Of a stretch of DNA of 64,000 nt, positions 17,228 through 26,046 are shown one piece after another. This DNA is from Nostoc sp. TCL26-01 (GTDB taxonomy: Bacteria > Cyanobacteriota > Cyanobacteriia > Cyanobacteriales > Nostocaceae): assembly GCF_013393945.1 (NCBI RefSeq), contig NZ_CP040297.1, positions 5,302,001-5,366,000 of the forward strand, read 5' to 3'. Positions within the stretch are counted from its first letter, which is position 1. Every line of letters begins with the position of its first letter. Under the pieces are notes generated by a model, which was not told the DNA's origin, did no database searches, and was given only the letters and a program-made list of their open reading frames with translations. The position numbers were made by a program, and so were the translations under genes.

Positions 17228-18361
17228 ATGAGTTACTGCCTTAACCCCCGTTGCCCAAAGCCAGAAAATCCTCAAGATATTAAGTTTTGCTTGAGTTGTG
17301 GTTCTAAGTTACTCCTCAAGGAACGCTACCGTGCCGTCAAACCAATTGGGCAAGGTGGTTTTGGCAGGACTTTCTTAGCTGTGGATGAAGATAAGCCTTC
17401 CAAGCCTCGCTGTGTGATTAAGCAATTTTATCCCCAAGCCCAAGGTACGAACACCGTCCAAAAAGCGGTGGAATTATTTAACCAAGAAGCCGTGCGATTA
17501 GAGGATTTAGGCAAGCATCCGCAAATTCCCGAACTTTTAGCATATTTTACCCATGAAGATCGCCAGTATTTAGTACAAGAATTTATTGACGGAGCAAATC
17601 TAGCGCAGGTATTGGCACAAAGGGGTGTGTTTAATGAAGCCCAGATCCGGCAACTATTAAATGACTTATTGTCAGTTTTACAATTTTGTCATTCTCGACA
17701 GGTAATTCATCGAGATATTAAACCAGAAAATATTATATTACGTAATAGCGACAAAAAACTAGTGCTGGTAGATTTTGGGGCTGCTAAATCTGCCACTAGC
17801 ACAGCTTTAAATCAAACAGGTACAAGTATTGGTAGTCCTGAATATGTTGCACCAGAGCAAATTAGAGGTAGAGCTAGTTTTACCAGTGATATTTATAGTT
17901 TAGGGGCAACTTGTATTAATTTATTGACTGGGCGATCGCCTTTTGATTCTTATGAGATTAATCATGATACTTGGGTTTGGCAACAGTATTTAAAAACTCC
18001 CTTTAGTCAAGAGTTAAGTCAAATTATTAATAAGATGCTAGAAAGCATTCCCATGAGGCGTTATCAAACTATAGAAGAAGTTTTACAAGATTTAAATCAA
18101 CACTCGCCAGTAGTTGCCACACCTGAATTATCATCAACATCTCCACCCATAATAGTCAATAAAACCTCTAGTCAAATTGACTTAGAATTGGAAGAGATGA
18201 AAACTCAGTTTTTAGTTGGTGGAAAAAATCAGCAAAATAAAATTCCGCCACAAAATTCTACACCTCAGTCTCATAACAACAGAAAATCAGATGTTATAGA
18301 TGACGAATTAGAGCAGTTAAAAGCTAAATATCTCGGTAATAATAACTCAGAAGGTCAATAG
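17228..18361 (+). CDS. Ser/Thr protein kinase with N-terminal zinc-ribbon (4-Cys prefix)
   Basis: A 377-residue kinase. It begins with a four-cysteine knuckle (CLNPRCPKPENPQDIKFCLSC), followed by a kinase domain with GQGGFGRTF, the ATP-binding lysine in CVIKQF, HRDIKPENI and VDFGAAKS, all catalytic marks intact. The C-terminal ~80 residues hold two related acidic motifs (LELEEMKTQFL and DDELEQLKAKYL) that may bind a partner. No transmembrane segment. This 4-Cys-prefix type is frequent in Nostoc and relatives; substrates are unknown. Confidence 0.92.
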   Translation: MSYCLNPRCPKPENPQDIKFCLSCGSKLLLKERYRAVKPIGQGGFGRTFLAVDEDKPSKPRCVIKQFYPQAQGTNTVQKAVELFNQEAVRLEDLGKHPQIPELLAYFTHEDRQYLVQEFIDGANLAQVLAQRGVFNEAQIRQLLNDLLSVLQFCHSRQVIHRDIKPENIILRNSDKKLVLVDFGAAKSATSTALNQTGTSIGSPEYVAPEQIRGRASFTSDIYSLGATCINLLTGRSPFDSYEINHDTWVWQQYLKTPFSQELSQIINKMLESIPMRRYQTIEEVLQDLNQHSPVVATPELSSTSPPIIVNKTSSQIDLELEEMKTQFLVGGKNQQNKIPPQNSTPQSHNNRKSDVIDDELEQLKAKYLGNNNSEGQ

Positions 18362-18500
18362 GATATTCGGGCGTGAGCAGAATTGGCGATCGCTAAAATT
18401 TTTCTGTCTTAAGTTTATAGTTTTGGAGCCTGAATTTTTTCATAATAGCAAACAGTAACCACAATTTTTCCATTCATCACAAATAAGGAGAAACTAAACT

Positions 18501-19025
18501 ATGGGACTATTTGACCAAATTCTGGGTGCTGTGAGCAACCCCAACCAACAAGGCAACTTAGGACAAATAGGAAGTATCATCAACACTGTCAATCAGTTGA
18601 GTAATAGCACTGGTGCAGATCCTTCTACAATTCAATCGGTTGTGGGTGTAGTTGGTAACTATGTGCGTTCTGCTTTACAACAAAAGCAAGCGACAGAAGG
18701 TAACGCAGCAGCCCAAGCCGTAGTCAACCAATATGCTGGAACCTCTGCTGATCCCCAAGCGGTTGATTCCTTGTTTGCACCACAAACACAACAGCAAGTA
18801 GCACAAATAGCTTCCCAACACACAGGATTAGATGCTGGGACAATTCAACAACTGTTACCTGTAGTTGTTCCTTTAGTCTTGAATTTCCTTCAGTCTGGCG
18901 CTAATGCCGAAAATCCTCAAACTGGCGGGAATTCTGTCCTTAATTCCTTCTTAGATGCAGACAACGATGGTGATGTCGATATTGCTGACGCTATGCAATT
19001 GGCTAGTAGATATGTTGGCAGGTAG
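18501..19025 (+). CDS. DUF937 protein with a C-terminal calcium-loop-like motif
   Basis: A 174-residue protein, Gln/Ala/Asn-rich, with DUF937 features (MGLFDQILGAV, LLPVVVPLVLNFLQ). At the end, FLDADNDGDVDIADAMQLA has the Asp spacing of an EF-hand/dockerin calcium loop (D-x-D-x-D-G-D). A strong ribosome site (AAGGAG) precedes the ATG. No signal peptide. Function unknown; calcium binding is inferred only from the loop. Confidence 0.8.
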   Translation: MGLFDQILGAVSNPNQQGNLGQIGSIINTVNQLSNSTGADPSTIQSVVGVVGNYVRSALQQKQATEGNAAAQAVVNQYAGTSADPQAVDSLFAPQTQQQVAQIASQHTGLDAGTIQQLLPVVVPLVLNFLQSGANAENPQTGGNSVLNSFLDADNDGDVDIADAMQLASRYVGR

Positions 19026-19136
19026 TAAGCTCGCAGGTCTAAATCCGCGACTGATAGCGCAGCGTAAAGTCTTCTCTTTCAGAGACGCTAACACGTAGCT
19101 TGGGAGAAGCTACGCGAACGAGAGTCTTGATTCTGA

Positions 19137-19200
19137 CTCCTGTCGCTTGCTTCCCGAAGGGTACGGGAAGCAAGCTACGCGGTAGCGTCTCCGACAGGAG
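19137..19200. repeat. Nested palindromic repeat
   Basis: Outer arms CTCCTGTCG/CGACAGGAG (19137-19145, 19192-19200) enclose inner arms GCTTGCTTCCCG/CGGGAAGCAAGC (19145-19156, 19164-19175) around a 7-nt loop. Parts of it recur near 23225 and 58345. The neighbouring 19030-19136 is made of related fragments (AGCTACGCGAACGAGAGTC). Confidence 0.7.
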
Positions 19201-19286
19201 AAGGGTATTCTGACGAATGTATTCTTCTTCAACAGATTGATGCTCAAAAGACCAGCCGCTAGCTAAGAAAAGATATCTAATGGATT

Positions 19287-19490
19287 CTATGCGAATGGAT
19301 TAGGAGGGGGTTCGCCATGTATGCGGATGTACTGTTGTTGCAACTCTTGGAAATAATCTGCCAAGCATTGCCCTGTTTCACACCAGTAAAGTTCTTTCTG
19401 ATGAATGTAATTGTTGCATCCACAGCAAAAAGTGTATTCATTGTATAGAAAAGGGTTAACTAAATAGCTACGAATGATTTCCTCCGGCAT
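19287..19490 (-). CDS. Small cysteine-rich protein, probably a gene remnant
   Basis: A 67-residue ORF with a possible zinc-binding pattern (FCCGCNNYIHQKELYWCETGQC) and a conserved-looking tail (YFQELQQQYIRIHGEPPP). In-frame codons upstream of the ATG (GLKKRGGATR) also look like coding sequence before a stop is met near 19536, so this is probably the 3' end of a longer gene whose beginning was lost. Function unknown. Confidence 0.45.
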   Translation of the reverse strand: MPEEIIRSYLVNPFLYNEYTFCCGCNNYIHQKELYWCETGQCLADYFQELQQQYIRIHGEPPPNPFA

Positions 19491-19632
19491 CCTTGTCGCA
19501 CCACCACGTTTCTTAAGACCAGTTGGTAAGAAAAGCTAAGACAACCAAAAAGGTGATAGGAAGAATCAATTGAATTGGTTTGCTAGGAAATGAACGAATC
19601 CAATAGAAATAATCAACGATGACTGGTACTGT

Positions 19633-20130
19633 GTGGTAATTTTCCCATCACGCAGTTTGGAACCAAGCGATACAAGAACTCATCGCATATTTTTAAACAG
19701 CGACCAAGTGCAGCGCATTTATTTGGATGAGTTAGGTACTCCCGATACTCTGCCGATAGGCATCAATTTAATGCAGTTAACAATTGCATCAAATAAATCG
19801 ATGGCAGAGCAAGCGAAGCAATTAATTGAAAGAGTACAATTAGATTCAACTGGCACACTGCCGAAAAACGAGATAATAGATATTATTACAACAATTGCCG
19901 TTTACAAGTTTTCTTCGTTGAGTAGAGAGGAAGTAGAAGCGATGCTGGGACTGACTTTAGAGGAACCCAGGGTTTACCAGGAAGCGAAAGCTGAGGGTAG
20001 GGAAGAAATATTGAAAGCAGCTGTGCCATTGTTACTAAAAACAGGGATGAGTGTAGAACAGATTGCTCAACAACTCAACGTTGATGTAGAAACTGTCCGG
20101 CTTGCTGCACAGGAGAACACGGAGGAGTAA
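19633..20130 (+). pseudogene. 3' remnant of an Rpn-like (DUF2887-type) nuclease gene
   Basis: 165 residues starting VVIFPSRSLEPSDTRTHRIF and ending with the helical tail LLKTGMSVEQIAQQLNVDVETV. This corresponds to the C-terminal half of a family of ~280-residue cyanobacterial PD-(D/E)xK proteins; the N-terminal catalytic half is absent. Homology-like sequence seems to start near 19612 (DDWYCVVIF), after which upstream codons lose resemblance. A GTG start is available, so a short product is possible, but the gene is truncated. Confidence 0.6.
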
Positions 20131-20479
20131 GCAAACGGGAGATAGGCGTTTACAAGTTTTTGTAAGTTTTGTGGCGAAGAGATGGAAACTATGATGGAAC
20201 TGAACATTGAAGAAACACGAATTTGCCCAGACTTGGAACGTCAAACCTTTCTTAAAAGCAGCAGCCTGGCTATTGAACATGGGCTAGCCTAATAATTTGA
20301 GTAGGTAGGCAATAGGCACTCTTGTAAGAAGTTCCTCGACTTGTACTGAGTTTTTATGTGCAAGCACAGGCTACGCTAACAAAAATCAAATCTGAGTCCC
20401 ATATATAAATTTTGAGACAAAATTACCAGCCTTTTAGCAATCCCTAAAATTGCTTGTTATATTGTACTAAATAACTATT

Positions 20480-21226
20480 TTGCTTAATTTGGGTAAAGCT
20501 GTGCGTAATGATTTACAAGACTTAGACATTAGCCATAATGAATTACAAAAACTTACTAATCTACCTGTAAAATCTGAATTAATTATTATCAGCAATAATT
20601 TTAAAAAGTTTTGTCAAAAAATCGTTCGTAAAATTAAAGGTTCGGAAGGAGCTACAGTAGTTTTTCTGAGCTTTTCTGTATTAATTTTTGCCTATATATT
20701 TTTTGATGTCATTATTAAGTCATTTGCTACTTGGATCATAATTCCATCTTGGTTACTATTAATTATCTTCAGTTTTTTGGGTGGTTTAAGTACACAAATT
20801 TCTTTATATTACTTATGGAAAAATCAACAAAAAGTACTCAAAAAAAATATGACTACTTCTTTAGAAATACTTTTAAATGATGTAGATAGATACAATGCTG
20901 TCATCAAGGCTATAGATATTAATGATCAAATAGAAGATGCTGGTAACACAGGTGTGTCTATTCAAGAAAGAGAAAAAATTATTGCGGCTTTAAAACTGAC
21001 AAGAGTTGATTTAGTCAGAGCTTTAAAAACAGAAAAAATATTACGAGAAAATAAGAATTTTATTCTCAGAAATACAGATTTATTTGACGATAATTTGGCA
21101 ACATTAGCTGCCATGCAAATTACCGCACAAGCTACTGAACATGGCAGGTTACTCAATGAAGCCTTGCAAATTTCTTTAGATGTGCAATATGAAATGAAAA
21201 CCTTACAGAGTCAATCTAACACGTGA
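20480..21226 (+). CDS. Membrane protein with two TM helices and a coiled-coil tail
   Basis: A 248-residue protein with a ~60-residue N-terminal cytosolic part, two adjacent membrane helices (about 62-82, VVFLSFSVLIFAYIFFDVII; and 87-112, WIIIPSWLLLIIFSFLGGL) and a long charged helical C-terminus. The start is either TTG 20480 or GTG 20501; neither has a clear ribosome site. I do not recognise the family. It is low in GC and stands alone. Confidence 0.6.
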   Translation: MLNLGKAVRNDLQDLDISHNELQKLTNLPVKSELIIISNNFKKFCQKIVRKIKGSEGATVVFLSFSVLIFAYIFFDVIIKSFATWIIIPSWLLLIIFSFLGGLSTQISLYYLWKNQQKVLKKNMTTSLEILLNDVDRYNAVIKAIDINDQIEDAGNTGVSIQEREKIIAALKLTRVDLVRALKTEKILRENKNFILRNTDLFDDNLATLAAMQITAQATEHGRLLNEALQISLDVQYEMKTLQSQSNT

Positions 21227-21247
21227 AAGAGTCTGCGTAGGAGCGAT

Positions 21248-21330
21248 CGCCGGGTGTAGGGGTGTAAACAGTGAACAGTGAACGTTTATTAACTGGTAAC
21301 TGATTTGGTAGGGGTGTAGAGGAGAATAAT
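21248..21330 (-). repeat. Dispersed block shared with 37243 and 60314
   Basis: Contains GTGAACGTTTATTAACTGGT and CTGATTTGGTAGGGGTG; the reverse complement occurs at 37243-37314 and 60314-60413. Confidence 0.6.
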
Positions 21331-21344
21331 TAATGGCTACTCAG

Positions 21345-21409
21345 CACCCAAGACTAATGACTAATGACCACTGACTAATGACTATTGACTATTGACTATT
21401 GACCAATAA
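21345..21409. repeat. TGACTAT/TGACTAA heptamer tract
   Basis: Eight or so heptamers (GACTAATGACCACTGACTAA, then GACTATTGACTATTGAC) running up to the stop codon of the peptidase gene. Confidence 0.75.
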
Positions 21410-22729
21410 CTAACTCCTTACCAAAATTTCATTGCGGTTGATATTACCAAGATCAGGTAATGATTTAACTGAGTGGGGAATTAAGGCTGTGGGGACACTG
21501 GGAGAGATTTGTAACTGTTGCACCAGACGTTGTAGTAGCTTGTCTTGTTCTTGACGAAAAGCAGAGATTTGGGGGCCACGGTTGATGATAGCAAACCAAA
21601 CCAAACCGCGATCGCGTGTGGGAACAACACCAGCTAAAGCGCTGACATCTCGCAGAGTTCCTGTCTTCATCACCGTAGCGGCGGGTAAATGTCTAGAGTG
21701 CATTGTGCCTCGATGATCTAAACCAGACATCGGAAACAAGTCAGCTAAGTTTAGTTGGTAACTAGCTACTTCCTGTTGTAGCGCCATAAACATCGCACAT
21801 ACAGCCCTAGGAGAAATGCGATTTTCCGGCCCCAATCCTGAACCGTTAATTAACTGAATTTCTGTTGCTGGGACTCTCGCCATTTTGGCAGCTATAGCTT
21901 GAACTACAGTGTGTCCTCCCACTGATTCTGCCAGCATTTGTGCCATTTCATTGTTGCTATAAACGTTCATTTCCTTGATTAATTGTTTCAAGGGTAAAGA
22001 ACGATGACGTATTAGCAAAGTTTGTTGGGGGATAGATTGGGCAGCATATTTGATTGTGCCATTAATTGCTAATTGGGGCTTGGGTGTTCCCTTAGCCATG
22101 ATGGAGTGGACGTATATGGGGGGACGAGTCCAAGTTTGAGAATTGAGGGCTTGTTTGAGCATTTGTCCAGCTAAGAGGGGATGACGCTGGAAATTCATGG
22201 CGAAATTACCACTAATTACCAGATTCCCTTTTACCTGTTTAATGCCCATTTTATTGAGAGTATTACCCAGAGCGATCGCTTCTTCCCAAACAAACAGAGG
22301 ATCGCCACCACCATTGATGATTAAATCGCCTTGTAATACTCCATTAACAACTTTACCTGTAGAGGCGATCGTGGTTGTAAATTGATGATCTGGCCCCCAG
22401 GTTTTTAAAGCCACCAAGGACGTTGCCACCTTCGTCAGAGAAGCCGCAGGTAGAGGCGTAGTCCCTTGATGATTAGCCACCAGTATGGGGCCAGACTGCA
22501 TCCAAATTCCTTGGCTTTCCGTGAGATTCTGAGCGATTAATTTTGTTTTAACTAAAGCCTGCAAATATTGTTTAACTGTATTGACTCCTGCTGGATTAGG
22601 GTCAGATGCAATAATCAAGCCTGGGCTACTTTGCCAAGTGACAGCATCTAAGGCATCTGCCGGTTTGATTTGTACCCCTGCCATTTCTAGCCACAGAGAA
22701 ACCAAACCCGAACTCAAAAACTCCAGCAT
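21410..22729 (-). CDS. D-alanyl-D-alanine carboxypeptidase/endopeptidase, PBP4 (S13) family
   Basis: A 439-residue serine peptidase that trims or cuts peptidoglycan cross-links. The three active-site motifs are present: SxxK as PAASLTKVATS, SxN as VYSNNEMAQML, and KTG as VMKTGTLRDVSALAG. The S13-type insert lies between the first two motifs. A cleavable signal peptide is not obvious; the N-terminus (MLEFLSSGLVSLWLEMAG) is only moderately hydrophobic. Monocistronic. Confidence 0.92.
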   Translation of the reverse strand: MLEFLSSGLVSLWLEMAGVQIKPADALDAVTWQSSPGLIIASDPNPAGVNTVKQYLQALVKTKLIAQNLTESQGIWMQSGPILVANHQGTTPLPAASLTKVATSLVALKTWGPDHQFTTTIASTGKVVNGVLQGDLIINGGGDPLFVWEEAIALGNTLNKMGIKQVKGNLVISGNFAMNFQRHPLLAGQMLKQALNSQTWTRPPIYVHSIMAKGTPKPQLAINGTIKYAAQSIPQQTLLIRHRSLPLKQLIKEMNVYSNNEMAQMLAESVGGHTVVQAIAAKMARVPATEIQLINGSGLGPENRISPRAVCAMFMALQQEVASYQLNLADLFPMSGLDHRGTMHSRHLPAATVMKTGTLRDVSALAGVVPTRDRGLVWFAIINRGPQISAFRQEQDKLLQRLVQQLQISPSVPTALIPHSVKSLPDLGNINRNEILVRS

Positions 22730-23495
22730 GACTTAATTCCCCTTTTAGAATGTAATATAGAGTTTCCTGTGCCAATATACGAGATTTCTGGTGACAATCA
22801 GTACTGAGTCATAATAACTGGTGTTTTTCTCATCTGGAAGTAGGTTAGATTACATTGTTTTAGTTCGATTATTCACAATTCCCCAGTCTAGAGAAAGATT
22901 TTATCTATTTAGACATAAAATTAAGACAAAGTTATTGCTTGTTTAAGTCTGCTGATAACAGTAATGTAGTGAAATGTAGTAAGCGATCGCCTAGATATTT
23001 AAGCATTGTTATAGCGGTGTACCAAAGGTTTTGCGATTGCTTCCTTACGTCGCCATGACGGAACATAAAACCGAAGTCCAGAAGCTGTAGGGGAGAATGA
23101 ATTCACAAATATCTCGTGAACCTGCCCCTAACATTTTGTGATGCTTCTCACATGAAGGCAAGTATGACGTAGGCGCAAGCCCACTCTCCGAGTTCTCCTT
23201 TGGAGTACCCACAGGAAATTACGTAGCTTGCTTCCGCGTAGCGGTATTACGAATTACGAATTACGTTAGCGAGTCTTCTCCCAAGGGGAGACGCTAAGAG
23301 GGTGTTGGAAAAGTTTCAGTAGGTATAAAAATGTCATTCTGACTGGAGCGGAGCGTCAGGAAGAATCTAGGTTTTGTAGCACATACCGAGATGTTTCATT
23401 CCGCTACGCTGCATTCAACATGACAAAGAAACAGACTTTTCAAACGTCCTCTAAGAGCGAACGAGCGTCATTACGAATTACGAATTACAAATTAT
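22730..23495. other. Gene-free stretch rich in mobile repeats
   Basis: No gene is visible in 766 bp. At 23057-23150 lies a diverged relative of the element at 35831-35943 (shared GTCCAGA-GCTGTAGGGG and ATTTTGTGA). At 23240-23275 there are ATTACGA heptamers, and at 23297-23452 a complete short inverted-repeat element. Confidence 0.65.
23297..23452 (+). mobile_element. 156-bp MITE-like element, copy 1
   Basis: Ends AGAGGGTGTTGGAAAAGT and ACTTTTCAAACGTCCTCT are near-perfect inverted repeats. The whole 156 bp recurs at 58494-58649 with about five differences. No coding capacity. TA dinucleotides flank both copies, which would fit a Tc1/mariner-IS630-type transposase acting in trans. Confidence 0.8.
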
Positions 23496-24581
23496 CTATT
23501 TCCTTTCTGGATGCACTTGTTCTTTTGTCGCAGGAATACCCATATAGTTAATTGCCGCAATCATCTGATATAAACGTCCCAAGTCTCGTTGATTGAAATA
23601 GAGAATTAACCGGGGTAGTTCCACAGTTTCATCTTGGCTTTCTTGGGGTAAAGCTGCACTTTTTTCAATTTTGCCCTGCACCAGAATATCGCTAAATTCG
23701 GCATTCAGTTGCTCAACTTCCATATCGGATAATTCTTGGGTTAAGCGAATCACCAACTGATCTCCGACATAACGACTAGAGTGATAAACCTGATAAAAGC
23801 GCGTGATAGCATGACAAGCTACCTCTAGGTTATCCGTCACAGTGTACAGGCTAGGATCTTCCGGACTCACCAAACCAGTTTTGACTAGATGCTGATTAAT
23901 ATATTCGCTCCAAGACTGCCAATAATCACCACCTGGGTGATCAATTAAAACTAATGGTACAGGGCCAAACTTACCTGTTTGACTCAATGTCATGCACTCA
24001 AAAGCCTCATCTTGAGTACCAAAGCCACCGGGAAATAAAGCGATCGCATCACTTTCTTTGAGCAGAAATAGCTTGCGAGTAAAGAAATATTTAAAGTGTA
24101 TCAGCTTCGGATCACCCTCGATAATTGGGTTGGCTTCTTGTTCAAAGGGTAGCTGAATATTCAGTCCAAAAGATTTCTCTCGTCCCGCACCTTCATTGCC
24201 GGCTTGCATGATCCCACCACCCCCCCCAGTCATCACCATAAATCCCAGTTGCGTCACAGCGCGAGCAAATTCCACTGCCATCTGGTAAGCTGGTGTTTTT
24301 GGCAATAGCCGAGCTGAACCAAAAATCGTCACTTTGCGGACGTGTCGATAGTTATAAAATAGCTGGAAACCTCGTTCCATATCTGCCAAAGCAGCCGACA
24401 ATATTTTCCAATCGAGACGCTCAATATCAGTATCAGCCAAGCGAACGATAGTAGCCAACGCCTGCTGGATGAACTGCCGATTTTTTAATGTCGGTAGGCG
24501 ATCGATTAAGTCAGCGATATCCGCTTGCAGAGACTCTAAAATGTCAAACGACGCAGATGAAGTCATGATAGATGCCACCAC
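23496..24581 (-). CDS. LOG-family protein (predicted nucleotide N-glycosidase)
   Basis: A 361-residue protein of the LOG/TIGR00730-like superfamily, earlier misnamed lysine decarboxylases. Marks are MTGGGGGIMQAGNEGAG, the substrate-binding FFTRKLFLLKESDAI, and FPGGFGTQDEAFE. Related proteins cleave the ribose-base bond of nucleoside monophosphates. A ~90-residue N-terminal helical region and a ~100-residue C-terminal domain make it longer than minimal LOG proteins, as in PpnN-like members. Monocistronic. Confidence 0.85.
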   Translation of the reverse strand: MVASIMTSSASFDILESLQADIADLIDRLPTLKNRQFIQQALATIVRLADTDIERLDWKILSAALADMERGFQLFYNYRHVRKVTIFGSARLLPKTPAYQMAVEFARAVTQLGFMVMTGGGGGIMQAGNEGAGREKSFGLNIQLPFEQEANPIIEGDPKLIHFKYFFTRKLFLLKESDAIALFPGGFGTQDEAFECMTLSQTGKFGPVPLVLIDHPGGDYWQSWSEYINQHLVKTGLVSPEDPSLYTVTDNLEVACHAITRFYQVYHSSRYVGDQLVIRLTQELSDMEVEQLNAEFSDILVQGKIEKSAALPQESQDETVELPRLILYFNQRDLGRLYQMIAAINYMGIPATKEQVHPERK

Positions 24582-24690
24582 GATGGCATTACATTCTACC
24601 TAATTTTGGACTCTAATTTATCAAAAGAATATGGATAATGGGAGAGATGAAGAAGATGAGAGAGAATAGCTTTTGATTGTTGACCAATGA

Positions 24691-24871
24691 CTACTGACTA
24701 ATAACTGTTGACTTTTTACTGATTTCAACTAGCTTAAAGTATTCATTACGAGAATTTTTAATAGTATGAATCTCTTTCCATTTATAGCCTTTTGCAGCTA
24801 AAGTGGGAATTTCTTCAGGACGAATAATATATAAATATTCCTCTTTTAAATTGTTTTGCTTTGATATAGAC
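24691..24871 (-). pseudogene. 3' fragment of the split membrane glycosyltransferase gene
   Basis: Encodes the last ~59 residues (SKQNNLKEEYLYIIRPEEIP...STVISQ) of the glycosyltransferase whose main part is at 26047-27467. Removing the intervening element together with one copy of the 6-bp target duplication joins GKYYLMSI to SKQNNLKEE in frame, so the split is recent and exact. Confidence 0.8.
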
Positions 24872-26046
24872 AGGGAGCATCCACTTTTGGAAGATATACA
24901 GGTTCTGGGAGAATATAACAACAGATAAAACAGTGTGGATGACTTACCATGAACCAGGATAAACAAGAAAGAATCAAAGCCTGTTTACAAGAATTGTCAA
25001 CACTACTGTATGAAGAAGCAGATAAAAGTAAGCTGACAGACCTCGAAAGTATAGAAAAAACAGTTCGGAGTCAAATATTAGAACTAGTCAGTCCAGAAAT
25101 AGCCCTTTTTTTATCGAACAAAAAACTGGAACAAAAGTAGGTAAAACCAGGAAAATTAAAAGCTTAGTGGGGGAACTGACTCTTAAAGCCAAACAGTTAC
25201 AGAAACTGGGTTTGAAGCCAAGAACCCGGTTAAGTCCATTACTTCAAAAGTGTTGTTTAAGGCTGTCAGCTAACGAATCATACCAAAAAGCAGAAATTGA
25301 AGTTGAGGCATTGACAGGAGTCAAAGTGGGTCACTCAACGCAACAAAAATTAGTGCTGTCACAAGATTTTCAACTACCATTTGCAAAACAAGCAGTTTCA
25401 GAAGTCAGTGTAGATGGAGGAAAAGTCCGACTCAGAGGTAAACCGAAAGCAGGCTGTTACTGGCGAGACTATAAAACCGTTCGTCTGCAAGGGATTTACT
25501 ATGGTGCGTTTTTTGATGACAACCAATCATTAGTTGATTATGTCAATAGCCAACGTCTGGTTAACCCGTTAGTGTGCTTGGGGGATGGTCATGATGGCGT
25601 GTGGAATCTAGTCAAAGAGTTTGGTAAAACAGAAAATTTTGAGCGTTGGGAAATCTTGGATTGGTATCACCTCAAAGAAAATCTCTATAAAGTTGGTGGT
25701 TCTTTAAAACGGCTTAAAGCTGCTGAAACGCTGTTATGGCAAGGTCAGATAGAAGAAACTCAAGCTTTATTTCTTCATTGCCGAGGTAAACAAGCGAAGA
25801 ACTTCATTGCTTATCTTGAAAAACATCGCTCTCGTCTTGTCAATTATGCCTATTACCAGGCTGAACAACTTTGTTCTATTGGTTCTGGCGCAGTTGAATC
25901 TGCTATTAAACAAATTGGTGCGAGGATTAAAATTTCTGGCGCACAGTGGAATGTTGATAGTGTTAATCACATCCTCTCTATTCGTTGTGCTTATCTCAAT
26001 GGTTTATTAGCTATTTGAGTCTTTCTGCCAAAAGTGGATGCTCCCT
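24872..26046 (+). mobile_element. ISKra4-like insertion sequence with visible target duplication
   Basis: A 1175-bp element with 19-bp terminal inverted repeats (AGGGAGCATCCACTTTTGG at 24872-24890 and its complement at 26028-26046). It is flanked by the direct repeat ATAGAC (24866-24871 and 26047-26052). It carries one transposase in two overlapping frames. All signs point to a recent, possibly active insertion. Confidence 0.9.
24949..26018 (+). CDS. ISKra4-family transposase, probably made by -1 frameshift
   Basis: Two frames encode one ~356-residue transposase. The first (from ATG 24949, MNQDKQERIKACLQELSTLL) would stop at 25140; the second continues the protein. The switch can occur at T_TTT_TTA (25107-25113), a canonical -1 slippery heptamer, giving EIALF-FIEQKTGTKVGKT. 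Catalytic marks include VDGGKVRLRGK, CLGDGHDGVWN, ILDWYHLKENL and GAVESAIKQIGARIK. Frameshifting would limit transposase amount. A simple one-base deletion cannot be excluded, but the fresh look of the element favours programmed shifting. Confidence 0.8.

Noticed and set aside
22860..22890. tRNA-like TTCGATTA stretch
   Set aside because: No acceptor stem, D-arm or anticodon arm can be drawn around it.
24691..24966. 91-residue minus-strand gene
   Set aside because: Its first part lies in the ISKra4-like element; only the last ~59 residues are native and belong to the split glycosyltransferase.
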